From assembly GCF_000305775.1 (NCBI RefSeq), contig NC_018866.1, forward strand, positions 2,933,001-2,997,000: a stretch of 64,000 bases of DNA, in the 5' to 3' direction. The stretch comes from Dehalobacter sp. DCA (GTDB lineage Bacteria; Bacillota; Desulfitobacteriia; Desulfitobacteriales; Syntrophobotulaceae). Position numbers and translations under genes: made by a program. The notes below the pieces were generated by a model. That model was given only the letters and a program-made list of their open reading frames with translations. It was not told the origin of the DNA and did not search any database. Each line of letters opens with the position of its first letter. Position 1 is the stretch's first letter. Shown in pieces: positions 1 to 8,090 of this stretch.

Positions 1-410
1 TGCTCAATGTCAGCAAGGCTTGCTCCAAGCTGACTGATTTTAGGACCGTGTTCTTCCAGTCTGCTCTGGCGGCAGAAGGAAGAAAAATCAATTTCACGGT
101 GGTACGGGCCGCAAAAATTTATCTGCCAGTTAAATTCATCCTTATCGAGTAAGCATATTTTATGCTTGGGCAGATACAGACCGGCAACTGAATCGGCTTC
201 CCTGATCGACCTGATATAATCAACATCATTCCCACGGTCAATCATCTGGATGCCAATGAGCTTCATCATGGTTGATTTTCCTGTACCCGGGCCGCCCGTG
301 AGAAGATATGTATATTTAATTTCTTTTAGCAGTTCAGGCAGCAGCGATATGTAACCGTAAGGCGTGAATGCCTCAATATAATAATGCCGAATCCCACTTG
401 TGTTCCCCAT
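1..410 (-). CDS. P-loop ATPase of the PRK06851-like family, N-terminal part
   Basis: This gene runs off the left edge of the window, so only about 136 N-terminal codons are visible. The start ATG at 410 is preceded by a good GGAGGA ribosome site with six-base spacing. About 36 residues in there is a Walker A motif (TGGPGTGKST), followed by a stretch rich in charged and aromatic residues. The overall pattern resembles a Firmicute family of uncharacterised proteins with two tandem P-loops; the second would lie outside the window. The substrate is unknown. It is separated from ctpA by 350 bases and is probably its own transcription unit. Confidence 0.7.
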   Translation of the reverse strand, partial: MGNTSGIRHYYIEAFTPYGYISLLPELLKEIKYTYLLTGGPGTGKSTMMKLIGIQMIDRGNDVDYIRSIREADSVAGLYLPKHKICLLDKDEFNWQINFCGPYHREIDFSSFCRQSRLEEHGPKISQLGASLADIE

Positions 411-760
411 GATGATTCCTCCAGTTCAATAATGTCTGTGGGATATTCTATGCAAATAGAACAGCTGGCGTTCTCCCGCCAAATCAGAAATGCGATGTTC
501 ATTACAATGCTCCGCTCACAGCGAAACTGTGTCCCTCAGACTGATCATAGGGATAATAAGCAGCTCTGCATATCAGGAATTAACTATCTATGTGTATATT
601 TATTCTAAGAATGTATTACTAGAATGAGATTGCTCATTAATAAATCCGCAGCAGAACGGGTTTAATCATTCGTTCCGCTGCGGATTCTATTTTAGAGAAA
701 GACGCCTTCAAATTGACGTCTTCCATCTGACTGAATAAAGATACTGTATCCTTTTCTATC
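411..760. other. intergenic region, ctpA to P-loop ATPase gene
   Basis: No convincing gene is seen here. The interval should hold the promoter of the minus-strand ATPase gene and the transcription end of ctpA. The only strong structure is the hairpin at 643-686. A 74-codon plus-strand open frame starting at 384 overlaps the start of the ATPase gene and has no ribosome site or recognisable content. Confidence 0.5.
643..686 (-). terminator. hairpin, likely ctpA terminator
   Basis: Two 16-base arms (643-658 and 671-686) pair with one mismatch around a 12-base loop. On the minus strand the stem is followed by a weak T-rich run, and on the plus strand by CTATTTT. It lies 75 bases downstream of the ctpA stop codon, so it most likely ends that transcript. 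Confidence 0.55.
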
Positions 761-1942
761 CTACCGGATTTTCTGCAGCAGGACTTCAACCGCCTTGCTC
801 AGCTGACTGTCGAAGACAGGCTCGGTCGGAAGGATGGTAGGCTTTTCTCCTTCTTTAAGTTCGACTTCAACATCAGGCTTGATTCCCAATTTATTAATAT
901 CATTTTTCTTCGGTGTAAGATATTTGTCCGTCGTCAGCTTTACGCTGGTGTTGCCATCAAGGGTAAACACGGTCTGCACGACACCCTTGCCATACGTCTT
1001 CGTCCCGACCAGGGTCCCGCTTCCGTAATCCTTGACTGCCCCCGATACGATTTCTGCTGCTGAGGCCGTATATTCGTTGGTTAAAATGACAATGGGCATA
1101 TTGATATATTCAGCAGTCGATTCTTTTGTATCTACGACGCCGTTCCTATTCACAATGTGAACGATCGACCCTTCCGGCACCAAAAAACTTGCTACTTTAA
1201 TCGCGGCATTGACTTCTCCTCCGTAATTATAACGAAGATCAATAATCAGGCCCTTATATTTGGTCAGATCCATCTCCCGTAAAACCTTCTCAAGTTCATC
1301 CCCGGTATTAATGTTAAAACTGGAGATATCAATCAACCCAATATCTGACCTTTCCGGCAGAGAGATCCCTTCAACCGTCGGAACATTGATATAGTCACGG
1401 ATAAGGCTTACGGTAAATTCTGTCTTCGTCTTCGGCCGGTAAATTTTAACCGTCACCTTGCTCCCGGGCTCTCCTCTTAAGATCGCGACTGCTTCATCCT
1501 GGCTGATCGTGGAGACATCGGTCTCGTCAATTTTTGTGATAATATCCCCCGCTTCGAGTCCTGCCCTATCAGCCGGAGAACCTTTGATTGGACGCATAAC
1601 AACCAATTTTTCCGGATCTGCCGTACTTAAATGTACACCGATCCCTCCAAAGGTGCCCTGAATCGAATTCATCAGCACTTTGTTTTCCTCAGCATCCTGG
1701 AAGGATGAATACGGGTCCAGCGAACCCACCATCCCGTCGATTGCCCCGTCAACGAGTCCAGCACGGGATGTTCCATTTAAATACTGGGTGTCAATAAGAT
1801 AGACCACCCGCATAAGTCTTCCAAGGTGATCATAATTGACCAGTACAAACCCGCCAACAACAAGTGCCAGCCCCAGACAAAATATCAGGCCGACTGCAGC
1901 GGCCTGTATAAAAGCTTTTTTCCAATTCACACGATTGAACAA
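761..1942 (-). CDS. ctpA: S41 family carboxy-terminal processing peptidase with PDZ domain
   Basis: A membrane-anchored serine protease that trims or degrades proteins on the outer face of the membrane. Residues 10-35 form one transmembrane helix. A PDZ domain follows at about 95-170 (GGIGVHLS, then SPADRAGLEAGDII), and then the S41 catalytic core. The nucleophile serine is in EYTASAAEIVSG and the catalytic lysine in TKTYGKG, as in CtpA/CtpB proteins. Length (393 aa) is normal for the family. It lies 72 bases downstream of an M23 peptidase gene, and the pair with ftsEX is a common Firmicute cell-envelope cluster. The link to spore signalling (CtpB of B. subtilis) is possible but not shown here. 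Confidence 0.92.
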   Translation of the reverse strand: MFNRVNWKKAFIQAAAVGLIFCLGLALVVGGFVLVNYDHLGRLMRVVYLIDTQYLNGTSRAGLVDGAIDGMVGSLDPYSSFQDAEENKVLMNSIQGTFGGIGVHLSTADPEKLVVMRPIKGSPADRAGLEAGDIITKIDETDVSTISQDEAVAILRGEPGSKVTVKIYRPKTKTEFTVSLIRDYINVPTVEGISLPERSDIGLIDISSFNINTGDELEKVLREMDLTKYKGLIIDLRYNYGGEVNAAIKVASFLVPEGSIVHIVNRNGVVDTKESTAEYINMPIVILTNEYTASAAEIVSGAVKDYGSGTLVGTKTYGKGVVQTVFTLDGNTSVKLTTDKYLTPKKNDINKLGIKPDVEVELKEGEKPTILPTEPVFDSQLSKAVEVLLQKIR

Positions 1943-2014
1943 ACGTCCACTTCCCTATCAAACTCATTATTCTCTGTTAGTATATGCAGACTTGTACAAG
2001 TTAAGTCCAATTGA

Positions 2015-3148
2015 TTAAAAATAGGCCATCGGGTTCGTCGGGGTGCCGTCTTTACGTACTTCAAAGTGCAGGTGAGCCCCAGTACTCCATCCCGTTGATC
2101 CAACATAACCGATTGTTTGGCCGGCTACCACTGTTGTCTTGACTGCAACCGCCCTTGAAGACATATGGCCGTAAAGTGTTGAAATTCCATTGCCGTGGTC
2201 GATAATAATGGCATTTCCATAGGCGCCGTACCAACCGGAAAAGATCACCGTACCGGATCCTGCTGCTACAATCTTCGCCCCGTATGGTGCACCGATATCG
2301 ACTCCGGTGTGCAGTTTATACTGTTTTGTTATCGGATGAACCCTGTATCCGAAAGTACTGGTAATATACTTGTATCCTGGAGCAGGCCAGACACTAACTG
2401 TCCCAGTAACTCCTCCGGTGTTGTTCTTCTGCAATTCACGGATTTTTGACTCAAGTGCTTTAGAGTCTCTCTCCAGCTTGTCAATTTGTTCGAGCAGCGC
2501 TTCCTGATCCTCTTTATTCTCAGCGAGTGCTACTTCTTTTTTTGACTTGCTGCTGTCCAAATAACTCTTAGCTGCTTCCGCCTGTTGTTTTAAGCTCTCC
2601 GCCTCATCCATTTTAGCGACTAGGAGTTCCTTCTTTTCATCTAAATCCTGTTTTTGAACACGGATATCACTTAAAATGGTTTGATCATTTTCAACTAGGC
2701 AGCTTAGATATTCTACTCTGGAAATGAAGTCGGATAAATCTGTGGATTGGAATAGGACTTCCAGATAGTTTACCTGACCTTCTTCATAGATCGCGCGTAC
2801 CCGACTGCGCAGAGTATCCTGTCTCCCTTTCAGTTCCTGCTGCTTGGCTGTCACTTCCGTTTGAATCGCCGTTACTTCTTCCTGGGCCTTCGCATGGGCG
2901 TTTTCTTTATGATCCAGATCCACTTCAGCGTCAGAAATTTGCGTCGTCAGTTGCCGAATCTGTTTCTCCATCTGTTGCGCTTTTGTCGTTAGGCTATTCA
3001 GGTTCCCTTCCGCGTTCTTCTGCTGATTCAGGATCTTTTCCTGCTGCTTAAGCGCATCAGACAGTTCATCCGCGGTCACAGGAAAATTGAAAGTAACCAT
3101 TAGAGTTAGAACAATCAGCAAAACAACCGGTCTTGTCATTTTAATCAT
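2015..3148 (-). CDS. murein hydrolase activator / M23 family peptidase with coiled coil
   Basis: Secreted cell-wall factor of 377 residues. An N-terminal hydrophobic signal sequence (to about residue 26) is followed by a long charged coiled coil (about 27-245) and a C-terminal LytM/M23 domain. The zinc-ligand signatures are HTGVDIGAPYG and GAHLHFEV. This layout matches EnvC/PcsB/CwlO-type partners of FtsEX, and ftsX-ftsE lie directly upstream in the same direction. It is therefore likely the hydrolase, or hydrolase activator, controlled by FtsEX. The G-rich ribosome site lies about 14 bases from the first ATG, which is longer than usual. No other in-frame start fits better. Confidence 0.88.
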   Translation of the reverse strand: MIKMTRPVVLLIVLTLMVTFNFPVTADELSDALKQQEKILNQQKNAEGNLNSLTTKAQQMEKQIRQLTTQISDAEVDLDHKENAHAKAQEEVTAIQTEVTAKQQELKGRQDTLRSRVRAIYEEGQVNYLEVLFQSTDLSDFISRVEYLSCLVENDQTILSDIRVQKQDLDEKKELLVAKMDEAESLKQQAEAAKSYLDSSKSKKEVALAENKEDQEALLEQIDKLERDSKALESKIRELQKNNTGGVTGTVSVWPAPGYKYITSTFGYRVHPITKQYKLHTGVDIGAPYGAKIVAAGSGTVIFSGWYGAYGNAIIIDHGNGISTLYGHMSSRAVAVKTTVVAGQTIGYVGSTGWSTGAHLHFEVRKDGTPTNPMAYF

Positions 3149-3221
3149 ATTTTACGCCATTCCCCCCCAATAAAACTCAAAGTTCGTTAACCTCGACGTC
3201 TAAAATCATGAAAAACTGATT

Positions 3222-4106
3222 TTAAAGGTTCAAAAATTTTCGTACAGAGAACGCACTTGCCAGAAATCCTATGGCAACACCGCCCAGAACCATCAGCAGA
3301 AGCACATTGATAATGAACTGTTGACTGCTGACAACAGGCAGGAAACTCAGGGTCGAGATAATATACTGCAGGAGCCAGGTATAGGTAGCCCCAACCAGCG
3401 CAACAGCCAGGATTGCCCCGACCATACCAATGACGATCCCTTCGATGATAAAAGGCCAACGAACAAAGGATTTGCTGGCGCCAACCAGGCGCATGATTTG
3501 AATCTCTTTCTCTCTGGAATTTACATTGGTTTTAATATTTAAAACAATTAAGAGGAAAGAGGCACAAGCAAATGTGGCAACAACGCCAATCCCGACCCAG
3601 CGAAGCCACTGAGTAAAGACAATCAGTTTCTCAACAAAGCCCTGCCCATAACGGACTTTCTCGACTCCGGTCAGCCCGCTTACCTGGGAAGTAATCTCTT
3701 CGACGAGACGGGCATCGGTCGTTGTAATTGTAATCTTATCCGGAAATGGGTTCACTCCGCCCAAATCCTCCAGAAGAGAGTCGGAACCCATGGATTCCTG
3801 AAACTCTATAATAGCCTGATCTTTAGTGGTAACGGCAACGGTTGCGACACCTTCAAGTTTTTGAATCTGACTTTTTAAATCGGTAATTTGTGATGTCTCC
3901 AGATGATCATTTAAAAACACAGCAATTTCTACCTGGGATTCAAAGGTCTCGGCAATGTTCGATGTGTTGACTAAAAAGAAAACCGAATAACCAACGATTG
4001 TTAAAGAAATCATCACTGTTAAAATGGATGCGGCACTGAGCCAGAAGTTTCTTTTCAATGATACCAGAGACTGGGTTAGAACATATTTTACTGAGTTAAG
4101 TGACAA
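3222..4106 (-). CDS. ftsX: cell division ABC transporter permease FtsX
   Basis: Membrane subunit of the FtsEX complex, which passes ATP hydrolysis by FtsE to cell-wall hydrolases outside. Residues 20-45 form the first membrane helix. An extracytoplasmic domain of about 120 residues follows, then three more helices near 170-195, 220-245 and 260-285. This is the standard four-helix FtsX topology, and 294 aa is the usual length. The start overlaps the end of ftsE by 11 bases, so the two are translationally coupled. Confidence 0.93.
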   Translation of the reverse strand: MSLNSVKYVLTQSLVSLKRNFWLSAASILTVMISLTIVGYSVFFLVNTSNIAETFESQVEIAVFLNDHLETSQITDLKSQIQKLEGVATVAVTTKDQAIIEFQESMGSDSLLEDLGGVNPFPDKITITTTDARLVEEITSQVSGLTGVEKVRYGQGFVEKLIVFTQWLRWVGIGVVATFACASFLLIVLNIKTNVNSREKEIQIMRLVGASKSFVRWPFIIEGIVIGMVGAILAVALVGATYTWLLQYIISTLSFLPVVSSQQFIINVLLLMVLGGVAIGFLASAFSVRKFLNL

Positions 4107-4782
4107 TTCTGTATGCCCCCTCTATGCTGTCATCAACAATCTTACCTTCTTCAATCCTTATTACCCTCTTATTCATTTGTTCAATAATGTACCTGGCATG
4201 TGTTGCCATCACGACCGTGGTACCCAGCTTGTTGACATGGTTAAGCAGTTCCATGATACTCCAGGAAGTATCGACATCAAGATTCCCTGTAGGTTCGTCC
4301 GCAACCAGCAAAGCGGGTTTGTTAACCAGCGCTCTGGCAATGCAGGTGCGCTGTTGTTCGCCTCCTGAAAGCTCGGAAGGAAAGGCATTCTTTTTCTTAG
4401 CAAGGCCAACCAAATCCAAAATCGTATCCGTATTCTCTCTAGTTTCTTTCATACTTTTACCAATAACCTGCTGGGCAAAAGCGACGTTTTCAAACACGGT
4501 CTTTGCCGGAAGCAGCTTGAAATCCTGAAAAATAACACCTATTTTTCTTCTGACCAATGGCACATGGCTGGAAGACATTCTGACAAGATTGACATTATCG
4601 ATGAGTACCTGTCCCCTCGTAGCAATTTCTTCCCGGTAGAGCAGTTTGATCAGTGTCGATTTGCCGGCCCCGCTGGCCCCAACCAGAAATACAAAATCTC
4701 CCTTAGCGACGTCAAGGTTGACGCCGAACAGAGCGCGGGCACCATTCGGATAGATTTTAGAAACATTCTTTAGCTTAATCAT
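4096..4782 (-). CDS. ftsE: cell division ATP-binding protein FtsE
   Basis: ATPase of FtsEX. Walker A is GASGAGKS (residues 36-43), the ABC signature is LSGGEQQR, and Walker B is LLVADEPTGNLD with the switch histidine in MATHA. These are typical of FtsE, and 228 aa is the normal length. The start has a GGAGGAC site just upstream. It is the first gene of the ftsE-ftsX-M23-ctpA run, so the 319 bases upstream should hold the promoter. Confidence 0.95.
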   Translation of the reverse strand: MIKLKNVSKIYPNGARALFGVNLDVAKGDFVFLVGASGAGKSTLIKLLYREEIATRGQVLIDNVNLVRMSSSHVPLVRRKIGVIFQDFKLLPAKTVFENVAFAQQVIGKSMKETRENTDTILDLVGLAKKKNAFPSELSGGEQQRTCIARALVNKPALLVADEPTGNLDVDTSWSIMELLNHVNKLGTTVVMATHARYIIEQMNKRVIRIEEGKIVDDSIEGAYRIVT

Positions 4783-5101
4783 TCATTGTCCTCCGGAAGA
4801 CCTATTAACATTTATCTCTTCGACATTTTGTGTTATTTTCCTGTCTAAGAAAGCTAAAAAAATTAAACATTTCCTGAAAAATGGCAATATCTCAGGAATG
4901 CACTCCACAATTATTAAATGATAGTGTAAAAAATAAATATATTGACAAATAACAACAGAAATATATTTGATTTCTTTAGGCTATTTTCTGATCCAAATCT
5001 TCTTACTATTTTCATCTGCAATTAAAAGAACAAATTGAGCAAAAGTAAAAAGCAGAATACCCTTTTGGGGAATATCCTGCTTTTATTTGTCCTGCAGCTC
5101 T
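4783..5101. other. AT-rich intergenic region upstream of ftsE
   Basis: No gene is seen. The part near 5047-5084 is the transketolase terminator. The rest is very AT-rich and probably carries the ftsE promoter, but I could not pick one convincing -35/-10 pair. A nine-base string, AAATATATT, occurs twice around 4936-4970. Confidence 0.4.
5047..5084 (-). terminator. terminator of the transketolase operon
   Basis: A stem built from AAAAGCAG and CTGCTTTT, extended by an inner ATA/TAT and CC/GG pairing, closes on a small loop. On the minus strand it is followed by TTTTTAC. It lies 17 bases after the transketolase C-subunit stop. T-rich flanks on both sides mean it could work in both directions. 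Confidence 0.8.
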
Positions 5102-6067
5102 TTATTTTTTGGCAATCACTCGTCTTACAGCTTCAACAATGTCTTTCGCTGTAAGATGATACTTCACCAGCAGTTCATCCGGGCGTCCGGACTCTCCGAA
5201 AACATCATTGACCCCAACCCGGCAGAGCGGGACAGGACAATTTTCGCTTAGTACTTCTGCCACTGCACTTCCGAGTCCGCCGATAATGCTGTGTTCCTCC
5301 GCAGTGACAACTGCTCCTGTTTGTTGCGCGATCTGAATAATGGTCTGTTTGTCCAGTGGTTTAACAGAGGCACAATTGACAACCGCGACATCGCAGCCCT
5401 GCCCGCTGAGTTCACTCACAGCCTTCAGCGCTTCCGCTACCATGAGCCCGTTTGCGATAATGACAGCATCTTTGCCGTCTTTCAGGACATTGGCCTTGCC
5501 AATCTCGAACTGATAGGAAGATGAATCAAAGAGCACGGGCAGCGCCAGTCTTCCGAGCCGGATATAGACAGGTCCCTGGTATGCTGCAGCAGCTTTGATG
5601 ACCTGACTTGTTTCCTCCGCATCAGCAGGAACCAGTACCGTCATATTCGGCACCGAACGCATCAGTGCCACATCTTCCACAGCCTGGTGGGAGGCACCGT
5701 CTTCACCTACACTGATCCCCGCATGGGTAGCCGCAATCTTCACATTGAGCTTCGGATATGCAATGGAATTCCGGATCTGTTCAAAAGCCCTTCCTGTTGC
5801 AAAGATTGCAAAAGTGCTCGCAAAGGGAATTTTGCCCGCCGCTGCCAGTCCGGCCGAGACTCCCATTAAATTTTGTTCGGCAATGCCTATATTGATGAAA
5901 CGTTTCGGAAATACCTTGGCAAAATCGGCTGTTTTGGTTGACTTGGACAAGTCGGCATCCAGAACCACAATATCCTTGTTTTCTCCGCCAAGTTGCACAA
6001 GTGTTTTGCCATAGGCATCCCTCGTCGCTATTTTTTCCGCTTTAATCAGATCAAACATCTCAGCCAT
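5102..6067 (-). CDS. transketolase, C-terminal subunit
   Basis: Carries the pyrimidine-binding and C-terminal domains of a split transketolase, which moves two-carbon ketol units in the pentose phosphate pathway. The glutamate in GIAEQNLMGVSAGLAA activates thiamine diphosphate, and the HAGISVGEDGASHQ segment is the usual substrate-binding loop. Its ATG overlaps the TAA of the N-terminal subunit gene (TAATG), so the two are coupled. At 321 aa it is typical for the separate C-terminal chain. Confidence 0.92.
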   Translation of the reverse strand: MAEMFDLIKAEKIATRDAYGKTLVQLGGENKDIVVLDADLSKSTKTADFAKVFPKRFINIGIAEQNLMGVSAGLAAAGKIPFASTFAIFATGRAFEQIRNSIAYPKLNVKIAATHAGISVGEDGASHQAVEDVALMRSVPNMTVLVPADAEETSQVIKAAAAYQGPVYIRLGRLALPVLFDSSSYQFEIGKANVLKDGKDAVIIANGLMVAEALKAVSELSGQGCDVAVVNCASVKPLDKQTIIQIAQQTGAVVTAEEHSIIGGLGSAVAEVLSENCPVPLCRVGVNDVFGESGRPDELLVKYHLTAKDIVEAVRRVIAKK

Positions 6068-6879
6068 TAGTTTTCACCTCTCAGTTCAGCCAGGGCAGCT
6101 TCCGCTTGTTCAGGGCTGGGTGCATTTCCATGCCACCCCGCCTGGTTTTCCATAAAAGATACCCCTTTCCCTTTAATGGTTTTGGCGATAATCATCGTCG
6201 GTTTGCCCTGGACCTGCTTCGCTGCTTCCAGGGTATCCGTCAATGCTGAAATGTCGTGGCCGTCAACCTCCAGGACATTCCATCCAAAGGCTCCCCATTT
6301 GTCGGAGAGCGGAGAAGAATTCATGACTTTTTCCGTCTCCCCGTCAATTTGAAGACCGTTAAAGTCCAGGATGCCAATCAGATTATCGAGCTTATAATGG
6401 GCTGCTGCCATTGCCGCTTCCCAAACCAGGCCCTCATTCATTTCCCCATCACCTACGAGACAATATACTTTGTATGTTTTTTGATCAATCTTGCCGGCGA
6501 GCGCCATCCCAACTGCAGCTGAAATGCCCTGTCCCAAAGAACCGGTGGACATATCGACTCCCGGAACCTTTTTCATATCCGGATGCCCCTGGAGAAAGTG
6601 TCCGGTCTGCCGTAAGTGCTGCAGCTCCTCGCGCGGGAAATATCCCTTTTCAGCCAGAGCTGCATAAAGTACAGGGGCAGCATGCCCCTTACTGAGCACA
6701 AAGCGGTCCCGCTCAGGCCATCCAGGATTGGCCGGATCAATATTCATGATCCGGAAGTATAAGACGGCAAGGATATCTGCGGCCGAAAGGCTGCCGCCTG
6801 GATGCCCTGATTTAGCTTTTTCCAGCATTTCGATGATGTCCTGACGTATCCTGCAGGCGATTTCTTTTAAATCTGACAT
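6067..6879 (-). CDS. transketolase, N-terminal subunit
   Basis: Carries the thiamine-diphosphate-binding domain. The motif GDGEMNEGLVWEA near residue 145, with a downstream asparagine (LDFNGLQIDG), holds the cofactor magnesium, and the early KSGHPGGSLS segment is typical of transketolase. A longer reading from GTG at 6909 exists. I chose ATG 6879 because an AAAGGAGG ribosome site lies upstream of it and inside the longer reading. The N- and C-terminal genes together equal one full transketolase. Confidence 0.92.
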   Translation of the reverse strand: MSDLKEIACRIRQDIIEMLEKAKSGHPGGSLSAADILAVLYFRIMNIDPANPGWPERDRFVLSKGHAAPVLYAALAEKGYFPREELQHLRQTGHFLQGHPDMKKVPGVDMSTGSLGQGISAAVGMALAGKIDQKTYKVYCLVGDGEMNEGLVWEAAMAAAHYKLDNLIGILDFNGLQIDGETEKVMNSSPLSDKWGAFGWNVLEVDGHDISALTDTLEAAKQVQGKPTMIIAKTIKGKGVSFMENQAGWHGNAPSPEQAEAALAELRGEN

Positions 6880-6912
6880 GGTATAAAGCTTCCTCCTTTG
6901 CTTGGTCACAAT

Positions 6913-8020
6913 TTATTTATTCTGTCCGACAATTTGCTGAAGATAAGCCGTAACATACGGATCAATTTCCCCATCCATCACTGCATTAACATTCCCTGTT
7001 TCATAGCTGGTCCGATGGTCTTTGACCATGCTGTAAGGATGAAAGACATAGGACCGAATCTGGCTCCCCCAGGCAATATCATTTTGCTCCCCACGAACCT
7101 CAGATATTTCCTCTTCCTGTTGTTTTCGCTTTAATTCCAAAAGCTTGGCCTGAAGAACCCGCATGCAATAAGCCCTGTTCTGAATCTGTGAGCGCTCGCT
7201 CTGACATTGAACAATAATTCCGGTAGGCAGGTGTGTGATCCGTACAGCAGAATCCGTCTTATTGACATGCTGTCCGCCGGCTCCGCCTGAACGGTACGTG
7301 TCAACCTTTAAATCTTCCGCATCAATGGTTATCTCTGCATCATCAGTGACTTCAGGAATCACATCGACGGAGGCAAAGGAAGTATGCCGCCGTCCGGAGG
7401 CATCAAAAGGAGAGATACGAACCAGACGGTGTACCCCTTTCTCACATTTGGCGTAGCCGTAGGCATTCTCCCCGGCCAAGGAAAATGTTACACTTTTAAT
7501 TCCTGCTTCTTCTCCCGGGAGAAGATCGAGTGTCTCGACTTTAAATCCCCGGCGTTCACCCCAGCGTACATACATCCTGTACAACATCTGCACCCAATCC
7601 TGGGATTCGGTTCCGCCTGCGCCGGAGTGCAGGGTAATGATCGCATTATTACTGTCATAAGGTCCGCTGAGCAAAATCTCTAGTTCCAAATCAGCAAACT
7701 GGTTTTTCAATTTAACAATGGTGTTTTCAATTTCCGATTCCAAAGAAATATCGTCTTCCTCCACAGCCAGCTCCCAAAGTGCAGCGATGTCCTCGATCTG
7801 ATCCTGGAGCTGTTGATGGACTGTCACCTTATCCTTCTCACGGGTCAATTCCTGCATGACTTTTTGCGCTGAAGAAGGATCATCCCAGAAACCGGGTTTG
7901 TTGAGTTCGTCCTCAAGCTTGGCAATCTTTATCTGACGGCCAGCAACGTCAAAGGGAAACCCTCAAATCTGCTAAACGCATTTTTAGATTCTCAATTTCT
8001 TTTTTCCAATCGGCAAGCAT
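6913..8020 (-). CDS. prfB: peptide chain release factor 2, with programmed +1 frameshift
   Basis: Releases finished proteins at UGA and UAA. The gene starts at ATG 8020 behind TAGGGGTGG. It reads 23 codons and then meets an in-frame UGA at 7951-7949 in the context CTT-TGA-C. Shifting +1 there joins the remaining frame, which runs to 6913. The shifted part carries the GGQ motif (GGAGGQHVNKTDSAVR) and the SPF tripeptide (RISPFDASGR) expected of RF2. This is the classic self-regulating RF2 arrangement. Automatic annotation may report only the shorter frame beginning at 7857. Confidence 0.96.
7948..7962 (-). promoter_or_regulatory. prfB +1 frameshift site
   Basis: On the minus strand the slippery codon CTT is followed by the UGA stop and a C. 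An SD-like GAGGG stands a few bases upstream. This matches the conserved RF2 autoregulation signal: when RF2 is scarce, ribosomes pause at UGA and slip forward one base. Confidence 0.93.
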
Positions 8021-8053
8021 TTTTCCACCCCTAGATTATTTTTTCCACTGCTT

Positions 8054-8082
8054 ATTAAAGTAAAACAAATCTGTTTTGTCAA
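8054..8082 (-). promoter_or_regulatory. SigA-type promoter of prfB
   Basis: On the minus strand a perfect -35 TTGACA (8082-8077) is separated by 17 bases from the -10 TTTAAT (8059-8054). Transcription would begin near 8047, giving a leader of under 30 bases before the prfB ATG at 8020. It lies just after the secA stop codon, so prfB can be expressed separately from secA. Confidence 0.7.
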
Positions 8083-8090
8083 CATTTTAT

